From: Corynebacterium sp. CNJ-954
GTDB taxonomy: Bacteria; Actinomycetota; Actinomycetes; Mycobacteriales; Mycobacteriaceae
DNA: 64,000 nt
Reading direction: 5' to 3'
Assembly (NCBI RefSeq): GCF_001942345.1
Contig: NZ_MKKI01000004.1
Location: 1-64,000, forward strand
In this document: in pieces, positions 1 to 7,034 of the stretch
Layout: each line of letters begins with the position of its first letter
Numbering within the stretch: the first letter of the stretch is position 1
Notes under the pieces: generated by a model
What the model saw: only the letters and a program-made list of their open reading frames with translations
Databases searched by the model: none
Told to the model about the DNA's origin: nothing
Made by a program: the position numbers and the translations under genes

Positions 1-329
1 GAGAGAGGGGGTAATCATGAATGCCGGAACCAGGGGTTCCAAGCGAGAGCAGCTGTGCAAGCAGCCCAAGGACACGCTACCGTCCTCGGGCATTGCAAAC
101 AAGTCACTGTTATTCACTGCTGCTAACAATATTAATCGCTTCTCATAACGGAGCAGGACAAGGAATCGGATAACGCGAGAGCAAGAAGGAAAACCCAATC
201 AGCTGCGGGAACGCGTCAAGAGCATCACCGGTCCGCTCTCCAACTCAGAAGACCGTCCGGCCTAATTCACTGCACCCGCCCCGTCGCCAGACGACTGTGT
301 AGGAAGCCGCACATGTCTTCCGGTGCGGG
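1..329. other. Stretch without a recognised gene
   Basis: No reading frame with a credible start, ribosome binding site and family resemblance is visible here. A short plus-strand frame ending near 264 opens only at a stop codon at 146-148 and has no start codon, so it may be a remnant. The region is less GC-rich than the rest of the window around 100-180. Confidence 0.4.
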
Positions 330-428
330 TCAGAGATCCGGGAAAGTGCCCACGATGGTGATCGCTACGGCCCCCAGCGCTGCCAACAGGGCAAACGCGC
401 CGCCGAACAGCTGCATGAAAGTGTCCAT
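330..428 (-). CDS. Very small hydrophobic peptide (32 aa)
   Basis: This 32-residue frame starts with ATG at 428 behind a GGAG element on the minus strand. It encodes Met-Asp-Thr-Phe-Met-Gln, then a single hydrophobic segment rich in Ala, Leu and Val, ending Phe-Pro-Asp-Leu. The size and composition recall the very small membrane-active peptides and short porins of corynebacteria, but I recognise no specific family. It stands alone in accessory DNA. It could be chance, since short frames are common; the Shine-Dalgarno-like element and the clean hydrophobic segment are the only support. Confidence 0.35.
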   Translation of the reverse strand: MDTFMQLFGGAFALLAALGAVAITIVGTFPDL

Positions 429-886
429 ATGATCATCACTCCGTCTCTTTGTTTCCCGAACGTCACCTTAACCCTACCGACATCCGGCCTGTTGGCTGCC
501 CCCGGCCCTAGCACGTCCGGGGCTTCCTACATCGACGCCCTACACGCAATGCTCCGGGCATGCCGAGACATTGTTCTTTGGTTATTACTTCCCGGAAATA
601 TACAGTGGAGTGTGTCACCGTATGGGCGCGGTAACGCTCCCCAGACGGCGACGTTGGAGAGATAGCGGACCTCTTGAGGGGTGTAAGCCGCTATGGTTGG
701 CCTCCGATTGGAGAGTCGGAGGCCGACCCCATCACCTGCCTGGGGAGACGTTAGGCGCTAAGCGCCAGCGTCCCACTATAGGGCATTTCGCGGTGCTGTG
801 TTCTCACCTAAAAGGGTGGTTCAGCTCACCACCTGATTCAACGGAACCCTGCCCCTCCAACGCGGGAGTACCGTAGAGTCCTCCCC
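429..886. other. Non-coding stretch with several hairpins
   Basis: No convincing gene is present. Between 699 and 845 three inverted repeats lie close together: a 9-bp perfect stem (699-707 with 716-724), an imperfect palindrome at 747-772 centred on GGCGCTAAGCGCC, and a 6-bp stem around 826-845. The stretch ends just before the VOC gene start. It may be a structured leader or untranslated RNA, or part of the element end. Confidence 0.4.
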
Positions 887-1276
887 GTGACAAATCTCAG
901 TATCAGCATCGGGGCGATCAATGTTCTCGCCGACAACCCAACCAAGCTCGCAGGTTTCTGGTCAGAAGTCACTGGCGGCACGACTCATCCGTCCCACGAC
1001 GACGTATATCTCGCTCCAGATAACCCTTCAGGGTTTGCCATGTTCTTCCGTAAATCGTCTACCCCACTGTGGACGATGGCACCGTCTCGTACACACGTTG
1101 ATCTGACAGTTCCGTATGGACAGAGGGAGTCAACGGTCGAGAGGCTGATAGACCTCGGCGCACAGGGGCTATGGAGCATCACCGACGAGCACCCCCACGT
1201 GCAGTGGACGACGATGAAAGACCCTGAGGGGAATCTTTTCTGCATCGCGGAGCATCCGCCAGTCGACACTTACTAA
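887..1276 (+). CDS. VOC superfamily (glyoxalase-like) protein
   Basis: The 129-residue product is one vicinal-oxygen-chelate domain of the Glyoxalase_6 type: an N-terminal beta strand (SISIGAINVLADN), a central THVDL strand carrying a possible metal-ligand His, and the terminal DPEGNLFCIAEHP signature. Members bind a metal or small ligand; substrates are usually unknown and some are antibiotic-resistance or dioxygenase-like proteins. The GTG start at 887 gives the expected length, although no strong Shine-Dalgarno sequence precedes it. It is a lone gene in the accessory region and could be cargo. Family assignment is firm; function is unknown. Confidence 0.75.
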   Translation: MTNLSISIGAINVLADNPTKLAGFWSEVTGGTTHPSHDDVYLAPDNPSGFAMFFRKSSTPLWTMAPSRTHVDLTVPYGQRESTVERLIDLGAQGLWSITDEHPHVQWTTMKDPEGNLFCIAEHPPVDTY

Positions 1277-1477
1277 AAAACGCCAGACCCGTACTGGTTG
1301 GCAGCTTATACGCCTACCGAGTGCTCGGGTGGATACCGCCAGGGGCACTTCCCCACTCCCGTTTCAGCTCGTGGTGAACGATTGCGCTGCGCTTCTGTAG
1401 TGAGTGTTCTATGTTGTGAGAAGTGGGGAGTGATGACCCTGCTGATGGTGCATCTCATGATGCTCTACCTTTCGGAG

Positions 1478-1514
1478 CAGGCACGCATTCCTTCTGGGGT
1501 GCGTGCCTGTTTTT
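1478..1514 (+). terminator. Rho-independent terminator
   Basis: A perfect 10-bp stem (1478-1487 with 1500-1509, CAGGCACGCA and its complement) with a 12-nt loop is followed by TTTTT. It lies 200 bases after the VOC gene, so it may end that transcript or a separate small RNA starting nearer by. Confidence 0.75.
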
Positions 1515-1540
1515 ACTTCTGCGCGACAATAGACTTAGAC

Positions 1541-1556
1541 GGTGATGCAAATCACA
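1541..1556. promoter_or_regulatory. Candidate GlxR/CRP-type site
   Basis: GGTGATGCAAATCACA matches the corynebacterial GlxR consensus TGTGA-N6-TCACA at nine of ten defined positions but lacks the central TA. It lies about 60 bases upstream of the small ORF at 1617. Confidence 0.35.
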
Positions 1557-1616
1557 CTAGAGCCGGTAGACAGCAGAGAGTTAGGGTTGCTTTAGTCGCT
1601 AAGATTGGAGCACAGC

Positions 1617-1745
1617 ATGAGCACCAGCGTCATCGTTAAATCAATCCTCGCCGCCGACCCCTACTATCAGTGCATCACTCAGATGATGCCCAGGGAAGAA
1701 GTCGCGAACGACAGTACGGAAGTCTCCAAGAGCACTTCTGCCTGA
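1617..1745 (+). CDS. Small protein of unknown function (42 aa)
   Basis: A 42-codon frame begins with ATG six bases after GGAG (1607-1610) and ends with TGA just before a strong hairpin. The peptide starts MSTSVIVKSILAADPYYQC and continues with a polar, acidic C-terminal half ending in Ser/Thr/Ala; no membrane segment or family is recognised. It has its own upstream GlxR-like site and downstream hairpin, so it looks like a self-contained transcription unit. It is too short for most gene finders; a chance frame remains possible. Confidence 0.5.
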   Translation: MSTSVIVKSILAADPYYQCITQMMPREEVANDSTEVSKSTSA

Positions 1746-1750
1746 TAGTC

Positions 1751-1780
1751 GAGCACATCACCCCGGAAGGTGATGTGCTC
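1751..1780 (+). terminator. Strong hairpin after the 42-aa ORF
   Basis: A perfect 12-bp stem (1751-1762 with 1769-1780) with a 6-nt loop begins five bases after the stop codon of the small ORF. No T-run follows, so it may act in mRNA stability or as a weak terminator. Confidence 0.55.
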
Positions 1781-1817
1781 TGCTAACGACAGATCGCGTG
1801 AGACTTACACGGTCCCC

Positions 1818-2333
1818 CTACTGCTTCTTCGCTGAAACCCACACGTCGATCTCTGCATGCACAGGCTCGTTCCCTGCGTCATCGATGTGCTCGACAACGA
1901 CCGTGACCAGCTGACCGCCGGTTTCCCTCGTGATCGTGGAAAAGTCCGGGAAGTCGGCTGTGGCGGTAACGGTCAAACCGCCGCTGGACTTGGTGGGGTA
2001 GTCAGCCCGCATGCCTCGTGGAATCCACCGGTGGGTGCTTGGCACCGATACCTCGCAGAGAAGACCCATGGCGGCTTCGGCACCGTTGAGTGCCGCGATG
2101 ACATGGAACGTTCCGATGTGGTTGCGAATGCCCCACCATTCACCGATCCTGACGGTGGCACTTCCTGGAACAGCGCTACGCACGCGGGGCAGCACGGTGC
2201 GGAAGTACGGTGCTTTCAGGCAGAAGCCAACGGAGAACAGCCCACGTTTCAGGGCTGTGTCGCTGTACTTCTTCCAGAGCTTGGCGGTGCCGTTGAGTTT
2301 CGGGTTGGCGGACTGTGGTGTGACGGTGCTCAT
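1818..2333 (-). CDS. DUF4442 hotdog-fold protein (thioesterase-like)
   Basis: The roughly 171-residue product resembles the DUF4442/YiiD-C-type hotdog family: a basic N-terminal helix (KLWKKYSDTALKRGLFS), a first strand block ending SATVRIGEWWGIRNHIGTFH, a helix AALNGAEAAMGLL, and alternating strands in the C-terminal half. Related proteins are thought to hydrolyse or bind acyl-CoA or acyl-ACP thioesters; the substrate is not predictable. I chose ATG at 2333 because the longer frame adds an atypical N-terminus, but no strong Shine-Dalgarno supports either start. It lies left of the small element genes on the same strand and may be cargo. Confidence 0.65.
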   Translation of the reverse strand: MSTVTPQSANPKLNGTAKLWKKYSDTALKRGLFSVGFCLKAPYFRTVLPRVRSAVPGSATVRIGEWWGIRNHIGTFHVIAALNGAEAAMGLLCEVSVPSTHRWIPRGMRADYPTKSSGGLTVTATADFPDFSTITRETGGQLVTVVVEHIDDAGNEPVHAEIDVWVSAKKQ

Positions 2334-2471
2334 ACTTGCCAACAGTACTGATGATAGAACCATCGCGTGCCAGAACCGTCGAACCAACAATCCAATGACT
2401 GCGAAGGTTGGCCACGAGCATCGGCTTCTATCGTTCGCGGCTCAGTTGCTTGAACGGCTCGGCACCGCAGA

Positions 2472-2672
2472 CTACGCAGCGCTAGTCGAGTTCCCGGAGG
2501 GCTTGCTTCCGTACTTTCCGCCACGTCGTGCTGTTGTGGTGACTTCCTCGTTCCCAGAACATACGACCTCCTCCCATTCAGGGTCGTACAGGATCTCAGT
2601 CGGCGCACCGGCGGTGTTGAACGGGTCGTGCGGTTCAATCACCCCCGGGATAGACGCATCTCGGTAGGTCAC
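2472..2672 (-). CDS. Small element protein (66 aa)
   Basis: The frame starts with GTG whose last two bases form part of the TGA stop of the preceding gene (GTGA overlap at 2669-2672), a typical translational-coupling arrangement. The 66-residue polar product has an acidic middle (DPEWEEVVCSGNEE) and a basic, Ser/Gly-rich tail. No family is recognised. It is the last gene of the leftward operon that starts at 6627. The overlap is the main evidence that it is real. Confidence 0.55.
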   Translation of the reverse strand: MTYRDASIPGVIEPHDPFNTAGAPTEILYDPEWEEVVCSGNEEVTTTARRGGKYGSKPSGNSTSAA

Positions 2673-3487
2673 TCCACTTGCTCGGAATGCCCCGCCGCTG
2701 AGATCTGTTCCTGGCGCTGGCGGTAGACATCGGGGTCAAGGGTGGTGTCGAGCTCGAAGTCGGGATACTCACCCAACGCGAGGGCAGTGATGAAGTGATC
2801 CTGCCTCGCATCCTCGCGCAGCTTGCGCGCCACTCGGTGCCGGTTGAGCATCGCCTCATCGTAGTGCTTGGTGATCTTCCCGAACCCGTCCTTAGAGTAG
2901 GTCAACGCCGGCAGGTTAGACACTGTACTGTGCATCGCGGCTGCATCCTGCCACTGCGGCCCGAGAGCGTCGAGATACAGCAACTGGGGAGCCCGTCGCA
3001 TATAGGTGGCGAACGCATTCGGGTTCTTCTGCGCGGCCTTCATAGGGTCAAGCACGGCGGTGCCGAGGGTTTGCACAGCCTCGTTGAAGTCGGCAACAGC
3101 GGCATCAACGTCGAGCACGGTGGCGACATGGGCCCACGCTGCATCGTTCGTGAGTTCAGCGTCTCGCCGGTTACGCAATGTTGCTTCCGTGCGGGGGTGG
3201 GCATCGGTGATCAGTTGGGCCGCAACGGCTTCGGCAGATCGCTTCTTGATAGCGGTGTGCCAGGTGTCACGGTCGTTGTTCAGGACGATGTCGTAGACGT
3301 TTGGCGGAGCGGCGTTGAGCGTGAGGGTGCCCCACGCTTTGAGGTCGTCGCGGGCTTCGCGGTAGTCGTCGGTGTAGAGGTCGTCTACATCGATTCCCCA
3401 CGCGTCCGCGAGTGCTTGGTATGCGCGAGCCCCGCTCACGACGGTGTTGGGTCGGGCGAACGTGTTGTTCCTGTGGTAGTTGCTCAT
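2669..3487 (-). CDS. Element-encoded protein of unknown function (272 aa)
   Basis: The ATG at 3487 follows GGAGC with good spacing. The product is soluble, largely helical and charged, with no transmembrane segment, no Walker motif and no Cys/His cluster that I can see. The first 60 residues contain Asp-rich patches (WGIDVDDLYTDDYREARDD), and the middle is Ala-rich helix. Position in an operon with a DUF3631-type ATPase suggests a role in element maintenance, or a capsid-interfering or scaffold-like role as in satellites, but nothing in the sequence shows this. Confidence 0.8.
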   Translation of the reverse strand: MSNYHRNNTFARPNTVVSGARAYQALADAWGIDVDDLYTDDYREARDDLKAWGTLTLNAAPPNVYDIVLNNDRDTWHTAIKKRSAEAVAAQLITDAHPRTEATLRNRRDAELTNDAAWAHVATVLDVDAAVADFNEAVQTLGTAVLDPMKAAQKNPNAFATYMRRAPQLLYLDALGPQWQDAAAMHSTVSNLPALTYSKDGFGKITKHYDEAMLNRHRVARKLREDARQDHFITALALGEYPDFELDTTLDPDVYRQRQEQISAAGHSEQVE

Positions 3488-3496
3488 TTAGTGCTC

Positions 3497-3712
3497 CTAT
3501 CGGTTTCGGTTGAATGCTGAGATGAACGACTGTTCGAAGTCGTACATTTTCTGTGCTTCTTTTTGCCCGGGTGCCCCGTGGGAGCCGACCTCGGGGACGG
3601 GCTCTGGTTTGCGTGGACCTGTCCGCTCGTCTGGTTCAGTCGTCGGCTTTTCCTGAGGCGTCAGGGCTTCGCTGACGGCTTGAGCGAATAGCTCCGCGTT
3701 TGTTTTGCTCAT
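3497..3712 (-). CDS. Small hydrophilic element protein (71 aa)
   Basis: The start ATG at 3712 is preceded by AAGGGG. The product begins MSKTNAELFAQAVSEAL, a likely amphipathic helix, followed by a Pro/Glu/Arg-rich linker and a short C-terminal helix (YDFEQSFISAFNRNR). It ends ten bases before the start of the 272-aa gene, so the two are co-transcribed. The layout, helix then disordered linker then helix, suggests a partner-binding adaptor. No family is recognised. A hairpin at 3741-3770 separates it from the ATPase gene upstream. Confidence 0.65.
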   Translation of the reverse strand: MSKTNAELFAQAVSEALTPQEKPTTEPDERTGPRKPEPVPEVGSHGAPGQKEAQKMYDFEQSFISAFNRNR

Positions 3713-3740
3713 GTGGTTTCCCCTTGTTGTTGATGTAAGA

Positions 3741-3770
3741 AGCCCCCACCGGCGGGTTGCCGTGGGGGCT
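3741..3770 (-). terminator. Hairpin between ATPase gene and downstream genes
   Basis: AGCCCCCAC (3741-3749) pairs perfectly with GTGGGGGCT (3762-3770). It sits in the 90-base gap between the DUF3631-type gene and the 71-aa gene. There is no T-run on the minus strand, so partial termination or a processing/stability element is likely. Confidence 0.5.
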
Positions 3771-3804
3771 GTGTGTGCTGATTTCCGACCAGCGTGCCTT
3801 CGCA

Positions 3805-5379
3805 TCAGATGCGGGTGTAGAGCTTCCCTACTTTCTTCAGCTGTCCGGCTTGTACGCCTTGTTCGAGGTGTTCGCGGGCGGTCTCGGTGTCGATTCCTCG
3901 TTGGGTGGCGATGGTTCCGGCGGGGGTTGCGTCGCCGTGCACCATGGCGTTGATGGTGTCGGCGGCAGCGGGGTTGAGGACGCTGCTGCTGTTCTGGTCG
4001 GCCAGAACCGGAATAACCGGAATATCCGGAATGTGCCCCGTCTCACCTGCGGTTTTCGCGTTCCCCTTTTCCGGGAGGGCCGGAACGTTGATTCCGCCTC
4101 TGCCTTCCATCTGTATCGCCATGCTTCCAGGAGCAGGAGCGTCCTGACCTGCATCATTCCGCTTATTCCGGATATTCCCCTCCTCTGCCGGAAGAGCGGG
4201 ACTCAGGTGGCGATCCCAGGCGTCTTGCAACCCGACTTGCGCCCGCCCGTCCTGCTCGGTGGGATTGATTGTGTACCCACGGAACGTCCGCCCATTCTGG
4301 AAGACCTTTGCCGGGGCGACACCGAAGGGGCGCAGCATGCGAGATAGGTCGTGCGGGCGAATCCCTACGTCACCCATCTGTGACCACTCCGCATCCTCCA
4401 GGCTCCGCAACTCCGAACACAGGTCCACCGACCGGATAGCCGTAGCGTCCCGCATCACCGTCCTGATGTCATCGAGTAGTCGCACGTTCTTCGGGCGATC
4501 CTCCATCGACGGACGACGCACAAAGTACTCACACGCCTCACTCGCCCACCCGTGCCAATGCTCCCCGGCAAGCTCAGCAATCACCATCAACGCCGTCCAC
4601 ACCTCAGCCGGACGATCCTCCACACCCGGAGGTAGGTTCGGACGCTTAAACTCCAGGCTCTCAACCAGCCCCGGGGTGTCGGCCCACTCGGCGAACCACT
4701 GCCGTATCGGTGCGGACTCTTCCGCCGCCCTGGCGATGTAATACGGCTCGATAGCTTCCCCGGGCTTACGCTTACGCATTTCAACCGTCACCGCCCGCGT
4801 GGTGATCGTGTCGGGCATGTTCCCCGCGATCCCGGCGAACGCGACGGGCGCGAACGTGTGGAACACCTTTAGTTCATTGTCCGGGCCGACACAGCGCCGG
4901 ACCCGGCCACCTTTCTTGTACCCACTGTTGGCAATCCCGCGCAGCTCCTCCTGCTTTCCGTCGCCGGAGCCGTTGAACATCGCGTCGGTCTCATCGAACA
5001 GGATCGTCGGCGGGTGCCCTGCCTCGTGGCCTTTCTCGATGGAGCGGAACAGTACCGCCGGGGTGTCGTTCTCGGTTCGTTCCGGCGAACAGGTGATGTT
5101 CTCCAGCAACTCCAACTGTCGAGTCTTGCCTGACTGAGGTGTGGCACTGGAGAAGATGATGCGCGGGGTTACATAGAACGCCTCGGATACCCAGGTGTGT
5201 GCCGCCCACAGGGCCATGACCCGGGCCTCGTGCTCGGTGAGGTGCACGCTGTACTTGTTGATCCAGTCGGTTGCCTGGTCGAGTGTGGCGGCGAGACTCC
5301 CGCCGCCCCGATTGCCACGGGGTGTGGGCTTCTTCCGATTCTTCGGGGTGAGGGTGATGACGTTTCCTCGGTCAGTCAT
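3805..5379 (-). CDS. DUF3631-type ATPase (putative replication protein)
   Basis: The 524-residue product has a P-loop-like ATPQSGKT motif near residue 80, a Walker-B-like ILFDETDAMF about 45 residues later, and a DUF3631-like region (RPKNVRLLDDIRTVM) around residue 290, followed by a winged-helix-like stretch and a Pro-rich linker. DUF3631 proteins occur in actinobacterial phages and integrative elements as primase/helicase-like replication factors. The ATG at 5379 is chosen because it overlaps the upstream stop as ATGA and follows GGAGG. It is the largest gene of the element and its most likely replication function. Confidence 0.8.
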   Translation of the reverse strand: MTDRGNVITLTPKNRKKPTPRGNRGGGSLAATLDQATDWINKYSVHLTEHEARVMALWAAHTWVSEAFYVTPRIIFSSATPQSGKTRQLELLENITCSPERTENDTPAVLFRSIEKGHEAGHPPTILFDETDAMFNGSGDGKQEELRGIANSGYKKGGRVRRCVGPDNELKVFHTFAPVAFAGIAGNMPDTITTRAVTVEMRKRKPGEAIEPYYIARAAEESAPIRQWFAEWADTPGLVESLEFKRPNLPPGVEDRPAEVWTALMVIAELAGEHWHGWASEACEYFVRRPSMEDRPKNVRLLDDIRTVMRDATAIRSVDLCSELRSLEDAEWSQMGDVGIRPHDLSRMLRPFGVAPAKVFQNGRTFRGYTINPTEQDGRAQVGLQDAWDRHLSPALPAEEGNIRNKRNDAGQDAPAPGSMAIQMEGRGGINVPALPEKGNAKTAGETGHIPDIPVIPVLADQNSSSVLNPAAADTINAMVHGDATPAGTIATQRGIDTETAREHLEQGVQAGQLKKVGKLYTRI

Positions 5380-5648
5380 GCTGCCCACCTCCCCATAGTG
5401 CTTGGGGGCACCGGGAATCGTTGTCGTGGCGCGGTTCGGCGCATCCTCGGATGCCGACCGGTTTCGTCACAGTGACGGTGCTGGTGGTTGTGGTGTTCCG
5501 GGGTGCCCCGGTAGTGTTGATCCTCAGAAGAATTCCTCCTCTTCGCTGATATGAACTCCGCAAGTTTTGTCAGTGCGATAGCGGCCAGGATGACGACTAG
5601 AGTGCCCGCTCCTCCGTCTTCCAAGGCCGCTTTTGCTATGTCGGCCAT
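5376..5648 (-). CDS. Small membrane-anchored element protein (90 aa)
   Basis: The start at 5648 follows GGAGGAGG. Residues 14-33 (GAGTLVVILAAIALTKLAEF) form one transmembrane helix, followed by a His/Arg-rich hydrophilic tail. The stop overlaps the start of the ATPase gene by ATGA. Holin-like proteins of phages and small membrane anchors both fit; the tail is longer and more His-rich than usual for a holin. The gene overlaps the preceding gene by 13 bases. Confidence 0.65.
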   Translation of the reverse strand: MADIAKAALEDGGAGTLVVILAAIALTKLAEFISAKRRNSSEDQHYRGTPEHHNHQHRHCDETGRHPRMRRTAPRQRFPVPPSTMGRWAA

Positions 5649-5842
5649 GCCTCCTCCTCCAGGTGCTTCATTGCCGCACAGTCAGGGCAGTCTGTGTACT
5701 CAACGCCCATCGCGGCGGCTTGTTCTTCGGTGCCCCAGCTCCCGGCGGCGATCGTGATTCCGCAGAGGGTGATCTTGCTTCCCCGCGCCCCGTCGGTGGC
5801 GGGGTGTGAGAGCTCGAGCTGTTGTTTAGTGTTCGGTGTCAC
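5636..5842 (-). CDS. Small element protein with CPDC motif (68 aa)
   Basis: The GTG start at 5842 overlaps the preceding TGA (GTGA). The product contains two Cys in a CPDC knuckle near residues 52-55 and another single Cys near 27, which could bind zinc or be redox active, but a full zinc-binding set is not evident. Tight overlap on both sides places it firmly in the operon. No family is recognised. Confidence 0.6.
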   Translation of the reverse strand: MTPNTKQQLELSHPATDGARGSKITLCGITIAAGSWGTEEQAAAMGVEYTDCPDCAAMKHLEEEAWPT

Positions 5843-6120
5843 TGTCGTACCTTGTCCTCTTCACGGCGGTTGATGAAGTCCCGGTGCTCCTGGTTACGGT
5901 TGATTCCCATGAAGTCGTCGAGGTCTCCGCTGATCATGTCGGTCAGCTCAGACGGCTTCAGCCCGAGGGCGAACATCGCGCGCTGGATGTAGTCCGGTGT
6001 CAGGCCAATCTTCCAGGGGAAGTCTTCGCGCTCCATCTCTTCCTCGGTGAGCTGTTGGTTGACGAGCAATTCGCCGAGGGATCGGTAGATGCTGTCTTCG
6101 ATGCTCCAGGTGCTGTTCAC
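5839..6120 (-). CDS. Small acidic element protein (93 aa)
   Basis: The GTG start at 6120 overlaps the previous stop codon as GTGA. The product is acidic and predicted helical (SIEDSIYRSLGELLVNQQLTEEEMERED then IGLTPDYIQRAMFALG and ELTDMISGDLDDFMG), without membrane segments. The middle resembles a helix-turn-helix spacing only weakly. Function is unknown; coupling to both neighbours supports expression. Confidence 0.65.
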   Translation of the reverse strand: MNSTWSIEDSIYRSLGELLVNQQLTEEEMEREDFPWKIGLTPDYIQRAMFALGLKPSELTDMISGDLDDFMGINRNQEHRDFINRREEDKVRQ

Positions 6121-6395
6121 TGTGCGTCCTCTCGGGAGATGATGAGCTTCACGACGACACGGTCAATCTGTTCGCCGTTCCACGTGTCTTCAGGGGCACC
6201 GTCGCCATGGAACTCCAGGGTGGTTCCGTCCTCGGTGACGATGCGGGTGGCGTCCTGAGAGAAGGCATAGGCCCTGGCCCTGATGATGTGGTCGGTGGCT
6301 GACTTGCCAGTGAGGGTGTAGTCGAACTGCTTGTAGATGAACTCGCCTTCGGTGACTTCCAGCAGGACGCCGAGGGGGTTGGTGGTGCTGAACAT
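6117..6395 (-). CDS. Small element protein, predicted beta-rich (92 aa)
   Basis: ATG at 6395 is preceded by AAGGAGA at ideal distance. The product alternates short beta strands (GVLLEVTEGEFIYKQFDYTLTG, RIVTEDGTTLEFHGD, QIDRVVVKLIIS) and has no membrane segment or cysteine. It starts 19 bases after the excisionase-like gene ends. No family is recognised. Confidence 0.65.
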   Translation of the reverse strand: MFSTTNPLGVLLEVTEGEFIYKQFDYTLTGKSATDHIIRARAYAFSQDATRIVTEDGTTLEFHGDGAPEDTWNGEQIDRVVVKLIISREDAQ

Positions 6396-6414
6396 GTGTG
6401 TCTCCTTGTTCTGG

Positions 6415-6627
6415 TTAGGCGCTGTACTGCGCGGTGCCGGTGGTTTCGTACTGCTCGGTGAGCCATGCGTCTACGTCTTCACGCTTGTAGAAGCATTTGC
6501 GGCCGAGGTTGAACCAGCGCGGGCCTTGTCCTCGGTGCCGCCAGGCACGGAGGGTGACTTCGGGGATGCCGGTGTGGGCTGAGAGTGCTGGGGTGTCGAG
6601 GAGTGCGGGTGTGATGTTGTCGGTCAT
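6415..6627 (-). CDS. Excisionase-like helix-turn-helix protein (AlpA/Xis type)
   Basis: The 70-residue product is a single MerR-like winged helix of the HTH_17/excisionase type: LSAHTGIPEVTLRAWRHRG is the helix-turn-helix and WFNLGRKCFYKREDVDAWL the wing and C-terminal helix. Such proteins direct excision by the integrase or activate element genes. ATG at 6627 gives the normal family length; the longer frame has no Shine-Dalgarno. It is the first gene of the leftward operon and is divergent from the XRE repressor, the usual lysogeny-switch layout. Confidence 0.85.
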   Translation of the reverse strand: MTDNITPALLDTPALSAHTGIPEVTLRAWRHRGQGPRWFNLGRKCFYKREDVDAWLTEQYETTGTAQYSA

Positions 6628-6845
6628 GGCTCTTGTCCCTTCTGGGTTGTTGTCTTGTTGGTTTTCCCGGGGCGGGGTGCTCCGGTGAGGTGTCTTGCTG
6701 CGCGTCGTCTCTATAACGCCCGTGACTGGGGGTTCATGCTCCCCGCTTACGTCCGTGGCGCTTCGGCTAACGACCTGTGTCGCGCTTCCCGTGTCCACTG
6801 TTCAGTTGTCAAATACCGTGTGCCCTGATGGCACACACGACCTTA

Positions 6846-6884
6846 CATCGGTCAGATGACCGTTGAACGGTCATCTGACCGATG
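6846..6884. promoter_or_regulatory. 39-bp palindromic operator
   Basis: Two perfect 19-bp arms flank a single central G at 6865. Each arm holds one CGGTCA and one TGACCG, so the site contains four half-sites in alternating orientation. It is most likely bound cooperatively by the XRE repressor encoded at 7035. Confidence 0.75.
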
Positions 6885-6972
6885 ACATCCACCCATCTAG
6901 GTTGCGGCGAACTGCGACAAGAACGTTCATGCTGGTCGCAGAAGGTCACTAGACCTCTCAACGGTCAGTCAG

Positions 6973-6988
6973 TGTGACATATATCACT
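6973..6988. promoter_or_regulatory. Candidate GlxR/CRP-type site
   Basis: TGTGACATATATCACT fits TGTGA-NN-TA-NN-TCACA at all but the last position, including the central TA. It lies 47 bases before the repressor start codon and between CGGTCA half-sites. Confidence 0.5.
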
Positions 6989-7034
6989 CTGACCGATCAG
7001 AGATCATCGGTCCTTCTAGGACACAATTGGCGGT

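Larger units (their letters stand above)
6628..7034. promoter_or_regulatory. Divergent control region of the integrated element
   Basis: The 407-base gap between the leftward operon and the rightward repressor has no credible gene. It carries repeated CGGTCA/TGACCG half-sites: four inside a 39-bp palindrome (6846-6884), one near 6962, one near 6991 and an imperfect one near 7008. A GlxR-like site lies at 6973-6988. This is the expected place for the repressor operators and the opposing promoters. Confidence 0.75.

Noticed and set aside
769..782. CACTATAGGG resembling the core of a T7 promoter
   Set aside because: The required upstream half is absent and no T7-like polymerase is present; coincidence.
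1..900. Possible left attachment site of the element
   Set aside because: No repeat of the tRNA-Ala 3' end was found by eye in the left part of the window.
1430..1639. Open frame starting MTLLMVHLMMLYLSEQ
   Set aside because: It runs through the perfect terminator at 1478-1514 and its start codon is too close to its only purine-rich stretch.
2011..2667. 218-aa plus-strand frame over the DUF4442 gene
   Set aside because: No family resemblance, while the minus strand carries a clear hotdog-domain protein.
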